From Penium margaritaceum (taxonomy: Eukaryota > Streptophyta > Zygnematophyceae > Desmidiales > Peniaceae): a DNA stretch of 38,941 bases. Position 1 is the stretch's first letter. Each line of letters starts with the position of its first letter. Shown here in pieces: positions 21,668 through 30,390 of the stretch. The DNA lies in NCBI GenBank assembly GCA_023375785.1, contig SZWC01000091.1, positions 448,699 to 487,639 of the forward strand, given 5' to 3'. The translations under genes and the position numbers were made by a program. The notes under the pieces were generated by a model. It ran no database searches. It was not told the origin of the DNA and saw nothing but the letters and a program-made list of their open reading frames with translations.

Positions 21668-21678
21668 AGAGGGAGAAT
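21668..21678 (+). other. Polypurine tract of element C
   Basis: AGAGGGAGAAT directly precedes the TGTTACG start of the 3' LTR. Confidence 0.6.
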
Positions 21679-22229
21679 TGTTACGTCCCTGACGTACACG
21701 AGTCCTTAAAACTCGCGTGTGGGCATTTATGTTATTACATTCATGGCCCAACGCACGACGACTTTAGGATTTGTACTCAGTTCTACCGAGGGCATTTTGG
21801 CCAACTACCCCGACCTTCGGTGGTCCGCTCGAGAACTTTCCGACAACTTTGACCACTTTCCACAATGGTCCACAGAAGTGTCGCTGACCATATCGATGTT
21901 TGATATCGTTCGGCCGACTTCTCAACACACTCGAATTTTATAAAGAAGCGTCGCGGTATTCTCTAAGCCCCTCGACCAATCAGCGGAGCTTCTCGAATCC
22001 ACAACTCAAAATACGACCTCGTACGCATCGCTGTGCTCGAACACGGATGGCCTGTCCTATGCCTCATTCTCATTCTCAGCACTGTATACATGTGCTCTAC
22101 ACACTCAACACTTTTCATCAAAGTTCACTTATTGCTTAATACAAGTTATCCAATCGTCCCAAAATCTTGATTTGTCTTTTGTCCCGCTCCCCATCCCTGT
22201 GAACCACCTACGTTCTGCTCGGCGAAACA
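21679..22229 (+). repeat. 3' LTR of element C
   Basis: Begins TGTTACGTCCCTGACGTACA and ends CGGCGAAACA, close to the TGTTACG...CGTAACA ends of the 549-bp LTR of element D. Length is 551 bp. The last 30 bp are duplicated just outside (22231-22260). Confidence 0.75.
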
Positions 22230-22260
22230 TGAACCACCTATGTTCTGCTCGGCGTAAGAA
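22201..22260 (+). repeat. 30-bp tandem duplication at the LTR end
   Basis: GAACCACCTACGTTCTGCTC (22201) and GAACCACCTATGTTCTGCTC (22231) begin two adjacent 30-bp units that span the end of the element C LTR. Confidence 0.7.
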
Positions 22261-22432
22261 TTGATAGGTAACAAATATACGAGTGTTGCTTCTGAAATGC
22301 TGGATATGAGCATTTTATTTTGGCAAAATGGCTGATGTATTCGCTCAAGCGTCAACATAAGCCCGATATATCTTTACCTTGAAAATTACCAATGCCATAT
22401 TCAAAAAGTTGTAAAAAAATGTCATATCCAGT

Positions 22433-22992
22433 TTCATGGTCATGCCCAATCGGCGAGTGAAGTCGCCGATCGAGCAAAGCGAGGGGGGTGATGTGTCAAC
22501 CCTCTCGCTCCCCCCCCCCTCCTTGCGAGAATTGCGATCGAGCGATTAGCCTTTTTTTTTCTGAATCGCAAACCCCCATTCGCGGATCTAGGGTTTTCTA
22601 TGTTTGTGCGGACTCCGCCCCCAAAAACGTAAAACCTTACATCCACAGATGGGGGTTTGCGAGTTGAAAAATAGAAAAGAAAAATATGCTAATCCCTCAA
22701 TTGCGATCGAGCAAAAACGCTTTTTTCAATATTTTCCCCAGAGAACTAAACCCATTTTTATCCATGCAAACCACTCTCAAACCCTATCCCAAATTACACT
22801 CGGGATTTAGAGTGTTTTTTTTGCACGGGCTCATGCTAGGCGATGCGGTACCGTGGCCCGACAGGTTCCAACGCATGGGATGTTTCGGTCCCCCCACTCA
22901 AAACCGTCATAAAACTTTGTGAGAAAATGCACAAACCCCTATAAAGAGAGGTTTGTGATTTTTGTCTCATGCCTAACGATGTCAACATACTG
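22433..22992 (+). repeat. Structured dispersed repeat, copy 3
   Basis: Same module order as copy 2: TTTCATGGTCATGC start; hairpin TCGGCGA-loop-TCGCCGA (22449-22468); GATCGAGC words; telobox-like TAGGGTTTT; the degenerate hairpin ATGCTAGGC...GGCCCGACAGGTT (about 22831-22868); CGCATGGGATGTTTCGG; and the tail GAGGTTTGTGATTTT. It fills the space between elements C and D and encodes nothing recognisable. Confidence 0.6.
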
Positions 22993-23541
22993 TGTTACGT
23001 ATCAGACGTACACGAGTCCCTAATCTTCTCAAGTGGGCATTTCTGTTATTACGGAAATAACCCATCGCGTCACGAGGACCGCGATATTCACTCCGACGGC
23101 CGAGGGCAAACTGGCCAACAGCCCCACCTTTAGTGGATATTCTCGAACCTTCTGACACCTTCAACCACTATCGCGAACCTACGATCAGAAGTGTCACGAC
23201 CTTTCGGTTGACTTCGTGACGCTTCACGACAAATGTGGATTTATGAAGATGCATCGTGCATCCTCACCGTCGATTCTCGAAGACCCTTGACTTCTCGGTG
23301 GACCTTCTCGAATCCGACCACTAACGACGCGCCTTTGTACGCATCGTTCAACAATCAACCAACGACCCCGACTACGCTTCATTCGTAACTCGAACCTTGT
23401 AAACATATGTTTGGCCATTTCGACACATCATCGAAGTACACTTACCATAAATTATAAATTGCACGAGTGTCCCAAACTCTAAATCGTGTTTTGCCTCACA
23501 ACGTCTACTTGTTCACCATCTATGCTCCGTTTGGCGTAACA
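22993..23541 (+). repeat. 5' LTR of element D, complete
   Basis: 549 bp bounded by the inverted ends TGTTACG and CGTAACA. The inner end is followed two bases later by the primer-binding site. It would supply promoter and polyadenylation signals. Confidence 0.85.
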
Positions 23542-23543
23542 CT

Positions 23544-23555
23544 TGGTATCAGAGC
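23544..23555 (+). other. Primer-binding site of element D
   Basis: TGGTATCAGAGC is complementary to the 3' end of initiator tRNA-Met and is placed exactly at the inner LTR edge. Confidence 0.85.
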
Positions 23556-24002
23556 GCAGTGGTATTGGAGAGGCATCCGACTACATTATTCATGTAGAGG
23601 ACTACCTCGCACAAGCCTTTAGTGCATCTTACACATCAAGACTTTGCAGACTTCGTGACTACGACGTGAGGCGAGCGAGCGCAACCGACGACCGGCAGAG
23701 GGTCTTCGAAGGTGATTTCGGCGATGGAGGAGTAGAACGTACCGATGCAAGTGAATTCTAAAGCAACCGCGAACGCTGGAGTGATAGTATTTGCGGCAGC
23801 TGGAACTACCCCTACAGCTTTGGCGACCAGTCTCGCCACGGACCCGACGGGGACAAACTAGCCGTCCCTACCGAGAGCCTCGATGACGACATCAGGGACG
23901 ACATGTGGCACTGGGTGACATGCGCAGATCAACAAGGAACCGGCAAACAGGATCTCCGAACCCAAGGGCATCAATAGCCACCTGCTCCAACAACTCAATG
24001 TC
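23556..24002 (+). other. Leader and decayed gag N-terminus of element D
   Basis: Between primer-binding site and the open gag frame lies 447 bp with no continuous frame. Part of the gag start may be here in decayed form, since ELNN/LLQQLNVVMEALHN-type sequence directly precedes 24003. Confidence 0.4.
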
Positions 24003-24983
24003 GTGATGGAGGCTCTTCACAATGCAAGCGCGGATGAAGCAGTGCTCGTCGAGATGAATTATCAACTCTCGAGCAAACCCAAAATTTGTCTGGCTCCACC
24101 AGAACCGTTCGATCCTGCAAATTCACAAGGACCAGTTGTTCGGATGTGGCTGACGAGTTTGGAGGTGCACTTCACCGCTGCTGGGGTCAGCGACGATCAG
24201 AAGAAAGTTGACCTCGCAGCCGCGCTTTTGCGTGGCACGGTGTTAAATTGGTGGTCCGACCTAAAGACCATCCAACGACAGCAGGAGACCGGAGGAGCAT
24301 CATCAACGACTCACGACACCCGTCTCACATTACAAACCACATGTGTTCTATCCTTGGAGCAGATCAACCTACAGTGGCTAGACGTGCTGACGCCACCAAA
24401 TGACGAGAAGGAATTCTCATGCGCGATGATTGCATGCTTTGGACGATTGAACGGGAAGTCTGACGCATGGTACAAAATCCAGCGTCTACGTCAACAGTCC
24501 AGTGTGGCGGAGTACACTCAGAGATTCTGCAAGATTATCACCCGAGGAGACATCGTCCCTGACAAACTCTTTTCCCACTACAATAACAGCCTCAAATGGG
24601 ACATCGGGCAAACAATCGTTATTTTTGGCATCCATCATGATTTGCCCCGGATCATCGCAACAGCAGAAAGGATCGACGGCGCCGACTACAACGCTCGGAT
24701 CCAGGAATCCGATGGTTGGCGACCTCCTAACCACAAGTATCATGGGAATGGAAAGAACCAGTCGGCGGACTCCTCGACTCCGATGGAAGTAGACGCCATC
24801 GACGCAAACCTACTACAACTGCAGAAAAGTCGGGCACATTGCTCGCAATTGTCAGAGCAAGTAGCGGGGCAAAAGGGGGGGGGAGTAAAAAACAGATTTG
24901 GAAAACGACAAAGAGCAGGAGTGAAAGGTGCAACTCTTGTTCGTGATGTGCGATCTGCACCAAAGGATTGCATATATGAATGA
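24003..24983 (+). pseudogene. Gag of element D
   Basis: An open frame of 326 codons. Residues about 30-75 (PPEPFDPANSQGPVVRMWLT, LEVHFTAAGVSDDQK, LRGTVLNWW) are the Ty3/gypsy gag capsid pattern. Residues about 150-235 (LNGKSDAWYKIQRLRQQSSV, AEYTQRFCKII, ...ATAERIDGADYNARIQ) continue it. PMEVDAIDAN near residue 270 is the usual hinge before the zinc knuckle. The knuckle itself is lost; the end (KGATLVRDVRSAPKDC) keeps only its outline. Gag would build the particle and bind RNA. The N-terminus is uncertain because the frame upstream is broken. Confidence 0.75.
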
Positions 24984-25037
24984 CCCATAGCACCGCAGAG
25001 GGTTTTTGAGATAGAAAAGTTCAATGAGGGATACAAG

Positions 25038-25250
25038 GACGAAAAATTGGCAATATTGCTTAAAGTTCAGCCTCGAGGATGCAAAATCTGCATATTGGTA
25101 CCGACACTATTGGATGGAGGAGCTTCACATAGCTTCGTAAGCAACGACATGGTTCGCAAGCAGGGTTTGTAGATTGAACCAGGGGTATTTCAAGGAAAAA
25201 AAGGTCAACAGGATACTACAGATACGGAGACTCCAAGAACCACTATGACT
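25038..25250 (+). pseudogene. Protease N-terminal part of element D
   Basis: In frame 3 the segment encodes LLKVQPRGCKICILVPTLLD, then GGASHSFVSNDMVRKQGL before a stop. LLDGGAS (25107-25127) is the aspartic-protease active-site loop in the D-G-G form. The later part of the protease lies in another frame from 25255. The enzyme would cut Gag-Pol. Confidence 0.65.
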
Positions 25251-25254
25251 ACAA

Positions 25255-25785
25255 GTGGGAGAGCTATGGGGTGTAACGGTTTGGAGGTCTTGTCTAATGA
25301 GCAACCACAAAATCATCCTCAGACAAGATTTCCTATTCTGGTACAATCAACAGGTCAATTGGAATAGCGGCGACGTATACGTGGAAATCAACGGCACCAA
25401 ACGACAGCTTCCGCGTGCGAGACGGAAGCCGACGGCGGAAGCAGCACAGGTAGAAGCAGTAGAGGAAGACGTAGAAGCCCAAAAGCGACAACCGGTGCAA
25501 CCGATGCCACTCAACGTGGCCAAGCACTGTATACGACGAGGAGATTGTGCGTGGCTCATGCATCTTGATCCAGTAGAAGAAGCGGAAGTAGTAGCAGCTG
25601 ACTCATCATCGGCCTCATCAGCCTCATCGGCCTCGATGAAGCTCGCGATGGTACCCGAAGAGTTCGCACCACTCATGAAAGAGTTTGCGAACGTCTTCCC
25701 TAACGAACTCCCAAAAACATTACATCCTGAGCAAGACATGGACCATCGTATCGAACTGGAGCCGGGCAGCAGACCCACCGTCTGA
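25255..25785 (+). pseudogene. Protease end, linker and RT start of element D
   Basis: 176-codon open frame. SNHKIILRQDFLFWYNQQVN parallels the DVILGMDWL region that ends retropepsin. A charged, Ala/Glu-rich linker follows (RRKPTAEAAQVEAVEEDVEA). The end, EFANVFPNELPKTLHPEQDM and DHRIELEPGSRPTV, is the conserved N-terminal flank of gypsy RT. A stop after RPTV interrupts it. Confidence 0.7.
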
Positions 25786-26450
25786 GGGGCCTATTCGATG
25801 AGCGATCACGAACCGACAAATCTGAAAAAGCAGCTTGACGTGATGCTCGGTCAAGGGTTCATCCGCCCATCCACGTCACTGTACTAGTATTATTCGTGAG
25901 AAAAGAGAACAAGCGAGATGCGTATGTGCGTGGATCATCAGGTTTTGAACGACACCACCATCAAGAACAGCCACCCTCTCCTTTGAGCCGTTGAACATCT
26001 TGACCAACATCGTCGGACCCGAAATTTCACCAAACTCCACATACGCAACGGATGTCACCAGATATGCGTGACAACTGCCGACATCGAGAAAACGGCGTTT
26101 CAAACTTGGTACGGGCACTTTGAGTTCACGGTCATTCTGTTTGGACTCACAAATGCCCGGGCGACGTTCATGGCGATAATGAACAGCATTTTTTGGCCTT
26201 ACCTTGACAAATTTGTCGCGTTGTACCTCGACGACATTCTGTTGTACAGTCGCATCCCGAAGGAGCACGATGGATATCTCCAAAGGGTTCTCGAAGTTTT
26301 ACAAAGAGAGATTTTTTTTTCAGAAAACTATCAAAATGCGACTTTGATCGTCATTTGATCGGGTTTTTGGGTTACTTCATCAACGGTGGACGGATCACCA
26401 TGGATCCGAATAAAAGTGGCAGCAGTCGCTTATTGGTTGACGTCAACCAA
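25786..26450 (+). pseudogene. Reverse transcriptase of element D, YLDD intact
   Basis: After broken finger motifs (MSDHEPTNLKKQLDVMLGQG, EMRMCVDHQVLNDTTIKN), the frame 26068-26358 gives ADIEKTAFQTWYGHFEFTVI, LFGLTNARATFMAIMNSIFW and ALYLDDILLYSR. The catalytic YLDD is at 26224-26235, the only one of the four copies in which it is unchanged. Single-base shifts around 25990 and 26350 prevent full translation. Confidence 0.75.
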
Positions 26451-27060
26451 TGTTCAAGAAATTCAAGTTTTCCTTGGATTCTGCAATTATTACTGACAAT
26501 TCGTGCGGGAATATGCGCGAGTGTCAGTGCCTCTTTCTGACTTCCCTCGAACTGAAAACGAGTGGCGGTGGGGAGACAGCGAAGAGGAAGCGTTCACCGC
26601 TTTGGGCAACGCTTTGACTTCGCCGCCAGCCCTACGATTATCAGATCCAACGATCGACTACATCATTGCTCCGGATGCATCAGACCGAGCCATTGGCTCG
26701 ATCCTCTTGCAAGCCCACGGAAACGGCGAACAACCTGTCGCCTATATATCCCGAAAACTGCGAGGGCCGGAACTCAACTAAGTGGAAAAAGAAAGGGAGA
26801 TGATGGCGGTCGTGCACGTGTTCAAGACGTGGCGATGCTACCTGGATTGTCGCCGATGCATCATGCGCACTGACCACCACGCGTTGAAACATTTGAAAAC
26901 GCAGCCGAATCTCAACGGACGTCAAACCCGATGGATGGATTTCCTCGAGTTCGGGTTTGACTACGAAATCGAGTCCCGACCAGGCAAAACCAATCCGACG
27001 GACGCACTCAGCCGCCAACCAAATTTAATGGCCGACGTGGCAACCCTACATCTACAATCA
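26451..27060 (+). pseudogene. RNase H of element D
   Basis: One frame (26503-27331) with a single TAA at 26779-26781, where Tyr is expected (LN.VEKE). It contains ALRLSDPTIDYIIAPDASDR, GEQPVAYISRKLRGPELN, VEKEREMMAVVHVFKTWRCY, RTDHHALKHLKTQPNLNGRQ and YEIESRPGKTNPTDALSRQP. The acidic residues D (PDAS), E (EREM) and D (TDHH) are present. The domain removes template RNA during reverse transcription. Confidence 0.8.
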
Positions 27061-27331
27061 GATCCCTACCTCAAGCGATGGTTGGCACGAGGCTACGACC
27101 AGCACGGCGGATATGATAAAATCAAAGTCTGGTTTGACGCACCCTGCTGGCGACGGCGCTTCACTCGCCAGGTGGTCGTTCCCCCGAATGACGCACTTCG
27201 CTGTATGCTGCTTGAAGAATACCAAGACAACGGTCCATGTGGGCACTTCGGAGAGGACGAGACGCTGAAGAAGCTGGCAAAAAATTACTGGTGGGACAAG
27301 ATACAATCCGATGTGACCAACTTCTACAGGA
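27061..27331 (+). pseudogene. Integrase zinc-finger region of element D, first half
   Basis: Continues in frame from RNase H: GPCGHFGEDETLKKLAKNYW, then WDKIQSDVTNFYR, where element E cuts in. The Cys-Cys half of the HHCC finger lies on the other side of E, at 33847 onward (TCQRQKC). The finger helps integrase hold the cDNA ends. Confidence 0.8.
27327..27331 (+). repeat. Target-site duplication of element E, left
   Basis: CAGGA before E corresponds to CAAGA (33842-33846) after it. Five bp is the usual duplication for LTR elements; one base has since changed. Confidence 0.7.
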
Positions 27332-27998
27332 TGTTGGTTTGTGTGGCTTCCGCCCGTCACGACCGACACCGCTACTTTACCGATATACCCACATTCGGGG
27401 TATATGGTAGAGGAGGACGTGACGACACGACGGGCCTCCGGACTGCACCGAGACTTCTCCAATACCTACGACAGCGCCGGCGAGACGCGGTCGATGCGTT
27501 CTGGTAGCCCTGTGGGCTTGTCGAGAGCTAGGAGAGTTTTTCCGGTGGGTTGAGACCCGCGCACCCGGTGGACTAAATCGGTGCGACAAGGAGACCCGGT
27601 GGCTGTACTAGCGCTTCCGATGTTCGGAAAGCCGTGTGTGATGTCTGGATGTTGATTCTGAGATTTTCTGGCACTACTCCTATTTTCTCCGTGGTCGAGA
27701 CCCGAGCACTCGGAGAGCTGTTCCGGTGCCTCGAGGAGACCACCGTTATTGTTATCATGGTGTACGCAGTGTATTCTCCCGTTGACTCGTTTGGGCTCAG
27801 CGGGGGTGACGGGGCCCGGTGCGGCTAGCTGCCGGCGCCCCTACTTAAGCCCGCTAGGGGCTCATTTGTACTCTCTCCTTGTTCTTTTATATTCAGCGTT
27901 CCAGACTTAGCCAAATTCTTGGCATCTTGCATCGCACTTACACACAGAGCTCATGTTCGTTATTGCATGGGCCTGCATGCCCTAAAATATTTCCAATT
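27332..27998 (+). repeat. 5' LTR of element E
   Basis: 667 bp from TGTTGGTTTGTGTGG to TTTCCAATT. It differs from the 3' LTR at about 35-40 positions counted by eye. It contains two copies of the ~50-bp hairpin motif at 27548-27597 and 27692-27743. A TATA-like TTTATATT lies at 27886-27893 ahead of the likely R/U5 part. Confidence 0.85.
27886..27893 (+). promoter_or_regulatory. TATA-like element in the element E LTR
   Basis: TTTATATT lies about 105 bp before the LTR end, and the same word is kept in the 3' LTR (33728-33735). Position is plausible for an LTR promoter; no transcript evidence. Confidence 0.3.
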
Positions 27999-28010
27999 TG
28001 GTATCAGAGT
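27999..28010 (+). other. Primer-binding site of element E
   Basis: TGGTATCAGAGT directly follows the LTR; one base differs from the initiator tRNA-Met complement. Confidence 0.8.
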
Positions 28011-28019
28011 ACAGGGGGA

Positions 28020-28600
28020 CGTGTGAGCAGCAGAAGCAGCAGTAGTGGGCGGAACGCAAAGAGAACGCGCCATTTGGCGCCACGTCGGCAGCAGCGTGAG
28101 GGAGCGCGAAGCGACTGCACGTGAACGCCACAGGGGCAGTGAGCCGCACATAGCAGCACTAGTGACTGCGGCAGCAACAGCAAAAGCAGCAGCAGTAGCA
28201 GCCACTGTAGCAGTGGCGACAGCAGCAGCAGCCAGTGCAGTTGTGGCGCAACAGCAACAGCAAGAGCAACTGCAGCAGTGCATCAGCCGGTACAGCAGCG
28301 GCGTCACTAGCAGCAGCACATAGCAGCAGCCACTACAACGGCGGCGACAGCAGCAGCAGCGTGCAGCAGCAAGTAGCAGCGGAGACAGCAGCAAGCGGCA
28401 GCCACGGCAGCAGCAAGCAGCAACAGCAGCTGTTGCGCAGTTTAGAAGCAGCAGCAGCAGTGGAAGCAGCAGCAGCAGCAGCGGCGGCAGCATCGAGCAG
28501 CAGCAGAAGCTGCTGCTGCATAGAGTAGCAGCAGCAGCAGCGGAAGCAGCATCAGCAGCAGCAACCGCAGCAGCTGTACCCGCCGCTGCACCTGCTGCTG
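28020..28600 (+). repeat. CAG/GCA trinucleotide-rich region in element E leader
   Basis: Imperfect CAG runs dominate about 28110-28580. They give artefactual poly-Ser, poly-Ala, poly-Gln and, on the other strand, poly-Leu frames with stops between them. I do not regard any as a gene. Confidence 0.7.
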
Positions 28601-29225
28601 AAGGAGGGCCTCGTAGTCCTCCTGTGAGGGCGCCCGTCCCCTCAAAGGGGCCCCGTCGACCCCATCAGAGGGCCTCTCCGAGGAGGGGGCCCGTCGGCCC
28701 CTTTCGCCCCCCTCCCCTTCTTTCGAGGAGGCCCTCGGAGGGCCCCGTCAAGCCCCTCCGAGGGGCCCCTCGGAGGGGCCCGTCGGCTCCGTCGGCCGAC
28801 GGACGGAGGAAGGGGCGGACCCCCCCCCTCGCCTCCTCACTCACTTGCTCGCTCGCTCACTAGCTCGCTCCTTTTTTCTTGCGAGCAAGCGAGGAGCGAA
28901 GAGGGGGGGGGACGACCTGACATCGCACCCTCATTTTTTATTCCCCCCCCCATCCTGACCTGCTCCCTTTCTAGGGGGCAATCTACAACCGGGTGACGGT
29001 CAAAGCCGGGGTGAGCAGAAAGAGAAAAAATAACAAGAGGGACGAAAAAAAAGAGGGGGAGATTGAGAATAAAAAGGTGGCGGGTGAGGGCAGCGAAGAA
29101 ATGAAAGGAAAAAAAGGGGGGTGGCCGAGGGCAAGGGAAAAAAATAAAAAAAGCAAAAAAAGGGATAATCTTCCAACTACCACCGCCGCAATAGCAGCAG
29201 CTTTCATAGCCGTAATAGCAGCATC
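28601..29225 (+). other. GC-rich then purine-rich non-coding block in element E
   Basis: 28640-28800 consists of overlapping AGGGGCCC/CCTCGGAGGGGCC words able to fold extensively. 28830-28910 is a CTCGCTCACT/GCGAGCAAGCGAGG inverted pair. 28990-29165 is strongly A/G-rich on the plus strand. No convincing frame. Confidence 0.5.
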
Positions 29226-30322
29226 GGGCGGTGGAGTGTCAACGACTACATAGTGCGGCGACTACGCCAGTGCTTGCAGTTTTGACTTCACAGCCGACAG
29301 CAGATTGTGCATCGGCGGCGATCTCCACTTCGAGACGCGTCCTGTACCGGCATCTTCCTGGGGTCCGTGGATTGGTGCACGCACTTCGCTCCGTAGGATC
29401 GACGGCGGATTTGAGTCTTACCATCTCCGAGGGCTGGGTCGTCTACCGCTTGGAGCAGCAGCCACATCTGCAGCCGCCATCCCTTCTCGTCCTGGAACAG
29501 TCTTTGCTGTATTAGTGGCAGCATCATTAGTGGCCGCAGTTAGTCAGACTCTAGTCTCCGGGCGTGCTGTGGTAGTGCAACACTTCCCGTCTGGTCAGGT
29601 TTGCTGACCCGGACGCCGTGACCTCCAGGAGTGACAGTACCTACTGGCCTCATTCTCTCCCGTGGCTTGGTGTTTACCACCGGGAGTAGGTGCCCTCGGT
29701 ACCTATCCATCGTCCAGCGCACGAGATGAGTGCACGGACATCTGAGCTGGCGCCCTGCACGTTCGCCTATTACTACTGTGGTGATGGACATCATGGTTGG
29801 CGTCGCTGTCGGACGCGCCCTCCCGGCTGGCATCCACCTTGGCTACAGCCTCGTCCGAGCCTGTGTCCTCCACAGCATACGGATCTGCCGGCGTTGGTAG
29901 ATCCCCTCGCTGGACCTTTGGCAAGCATATTTGCCGAGATCCACAGCCTGCGGCAGACGATGCAGCGGCTTTGTGACCTCGTCATCACTAAGCGTACTTT
30001 TGCTACTCGTTTGTCGACGGCCTATTCGATCACATCTCCTCCATCATCTTCTCCTTCCTCATGGGATGGTGTACCTTCAGCTCCACCTACCAGCAAGTCC
30101 CAGTCTGCCACCATCGTTTCGATCCTCCACTCTGCTGTGACTACGACGCCACCTCGCGATGACATGTCTTCATGCAATCGTTCCAGTCGAGTGACCAGCG
30201 ACGTCGGTGTCAGCGCTCCGCACGCCGTGCTCGCGCCGGTTTTGATACATCCTCCACCTCCTCCGCCTCCGTTGCTGTACCTGTCAAGGGGGAGTGTGGT
30301 CACCGCGCATTGCCTGTTGTGA
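29226..30322 (+). pseudogene. Gag-like region of element E with degenerate zinc knuckle
   Basis: In the frame 29690-30322 the residues YYYCGDGHHGWRRC (29768-29809) fit C-X2-C-X4-H-X4-C except that the first Cys is Tyr, followed by basic RTRPPG. A helix-like stretch follows (ASIFAEIHSLRQTMQRLCDL), then a Ser/Pro-rich end. Upstream pieces (29231-29689) are open for up to 100 codons in two frames without a known domain. I infer gag because of the knuckle and its place after the primer-binding site. Ends are approximate. Confidence 0.45.
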
Positions 30323-30390
30323 CCGTAGCGACAGGATCCGCACTCACGCCGGACCGTGGTGCCCGAGCGTCAGCTCAGCCAGACTCAGAT

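Larger units (their letters stand above)
18182..22229 (+). mobile_element. Ty3/gypsy chromovirus C, 5'-truncated
   Basis: Plus-strand element lacking 5' LTR, gag and most of protease. It begins in the protease-RT linker and proceeds through RT (split by a MITE at 18751-19202), RNase H, integrase, chromodomain, polypurine tract and 3' LTR. Its inverted abutment with B suggests a rearrangement joining two related elements head to head. Confidence 0.75.

Noticed and set aside
28045..28645. Poly-Ser, poly-Gln, poly-Ala and poly-Leu proteins
   Set aside because: They arise from imperfect CAG repeats read in different frames and have no other sequence character.
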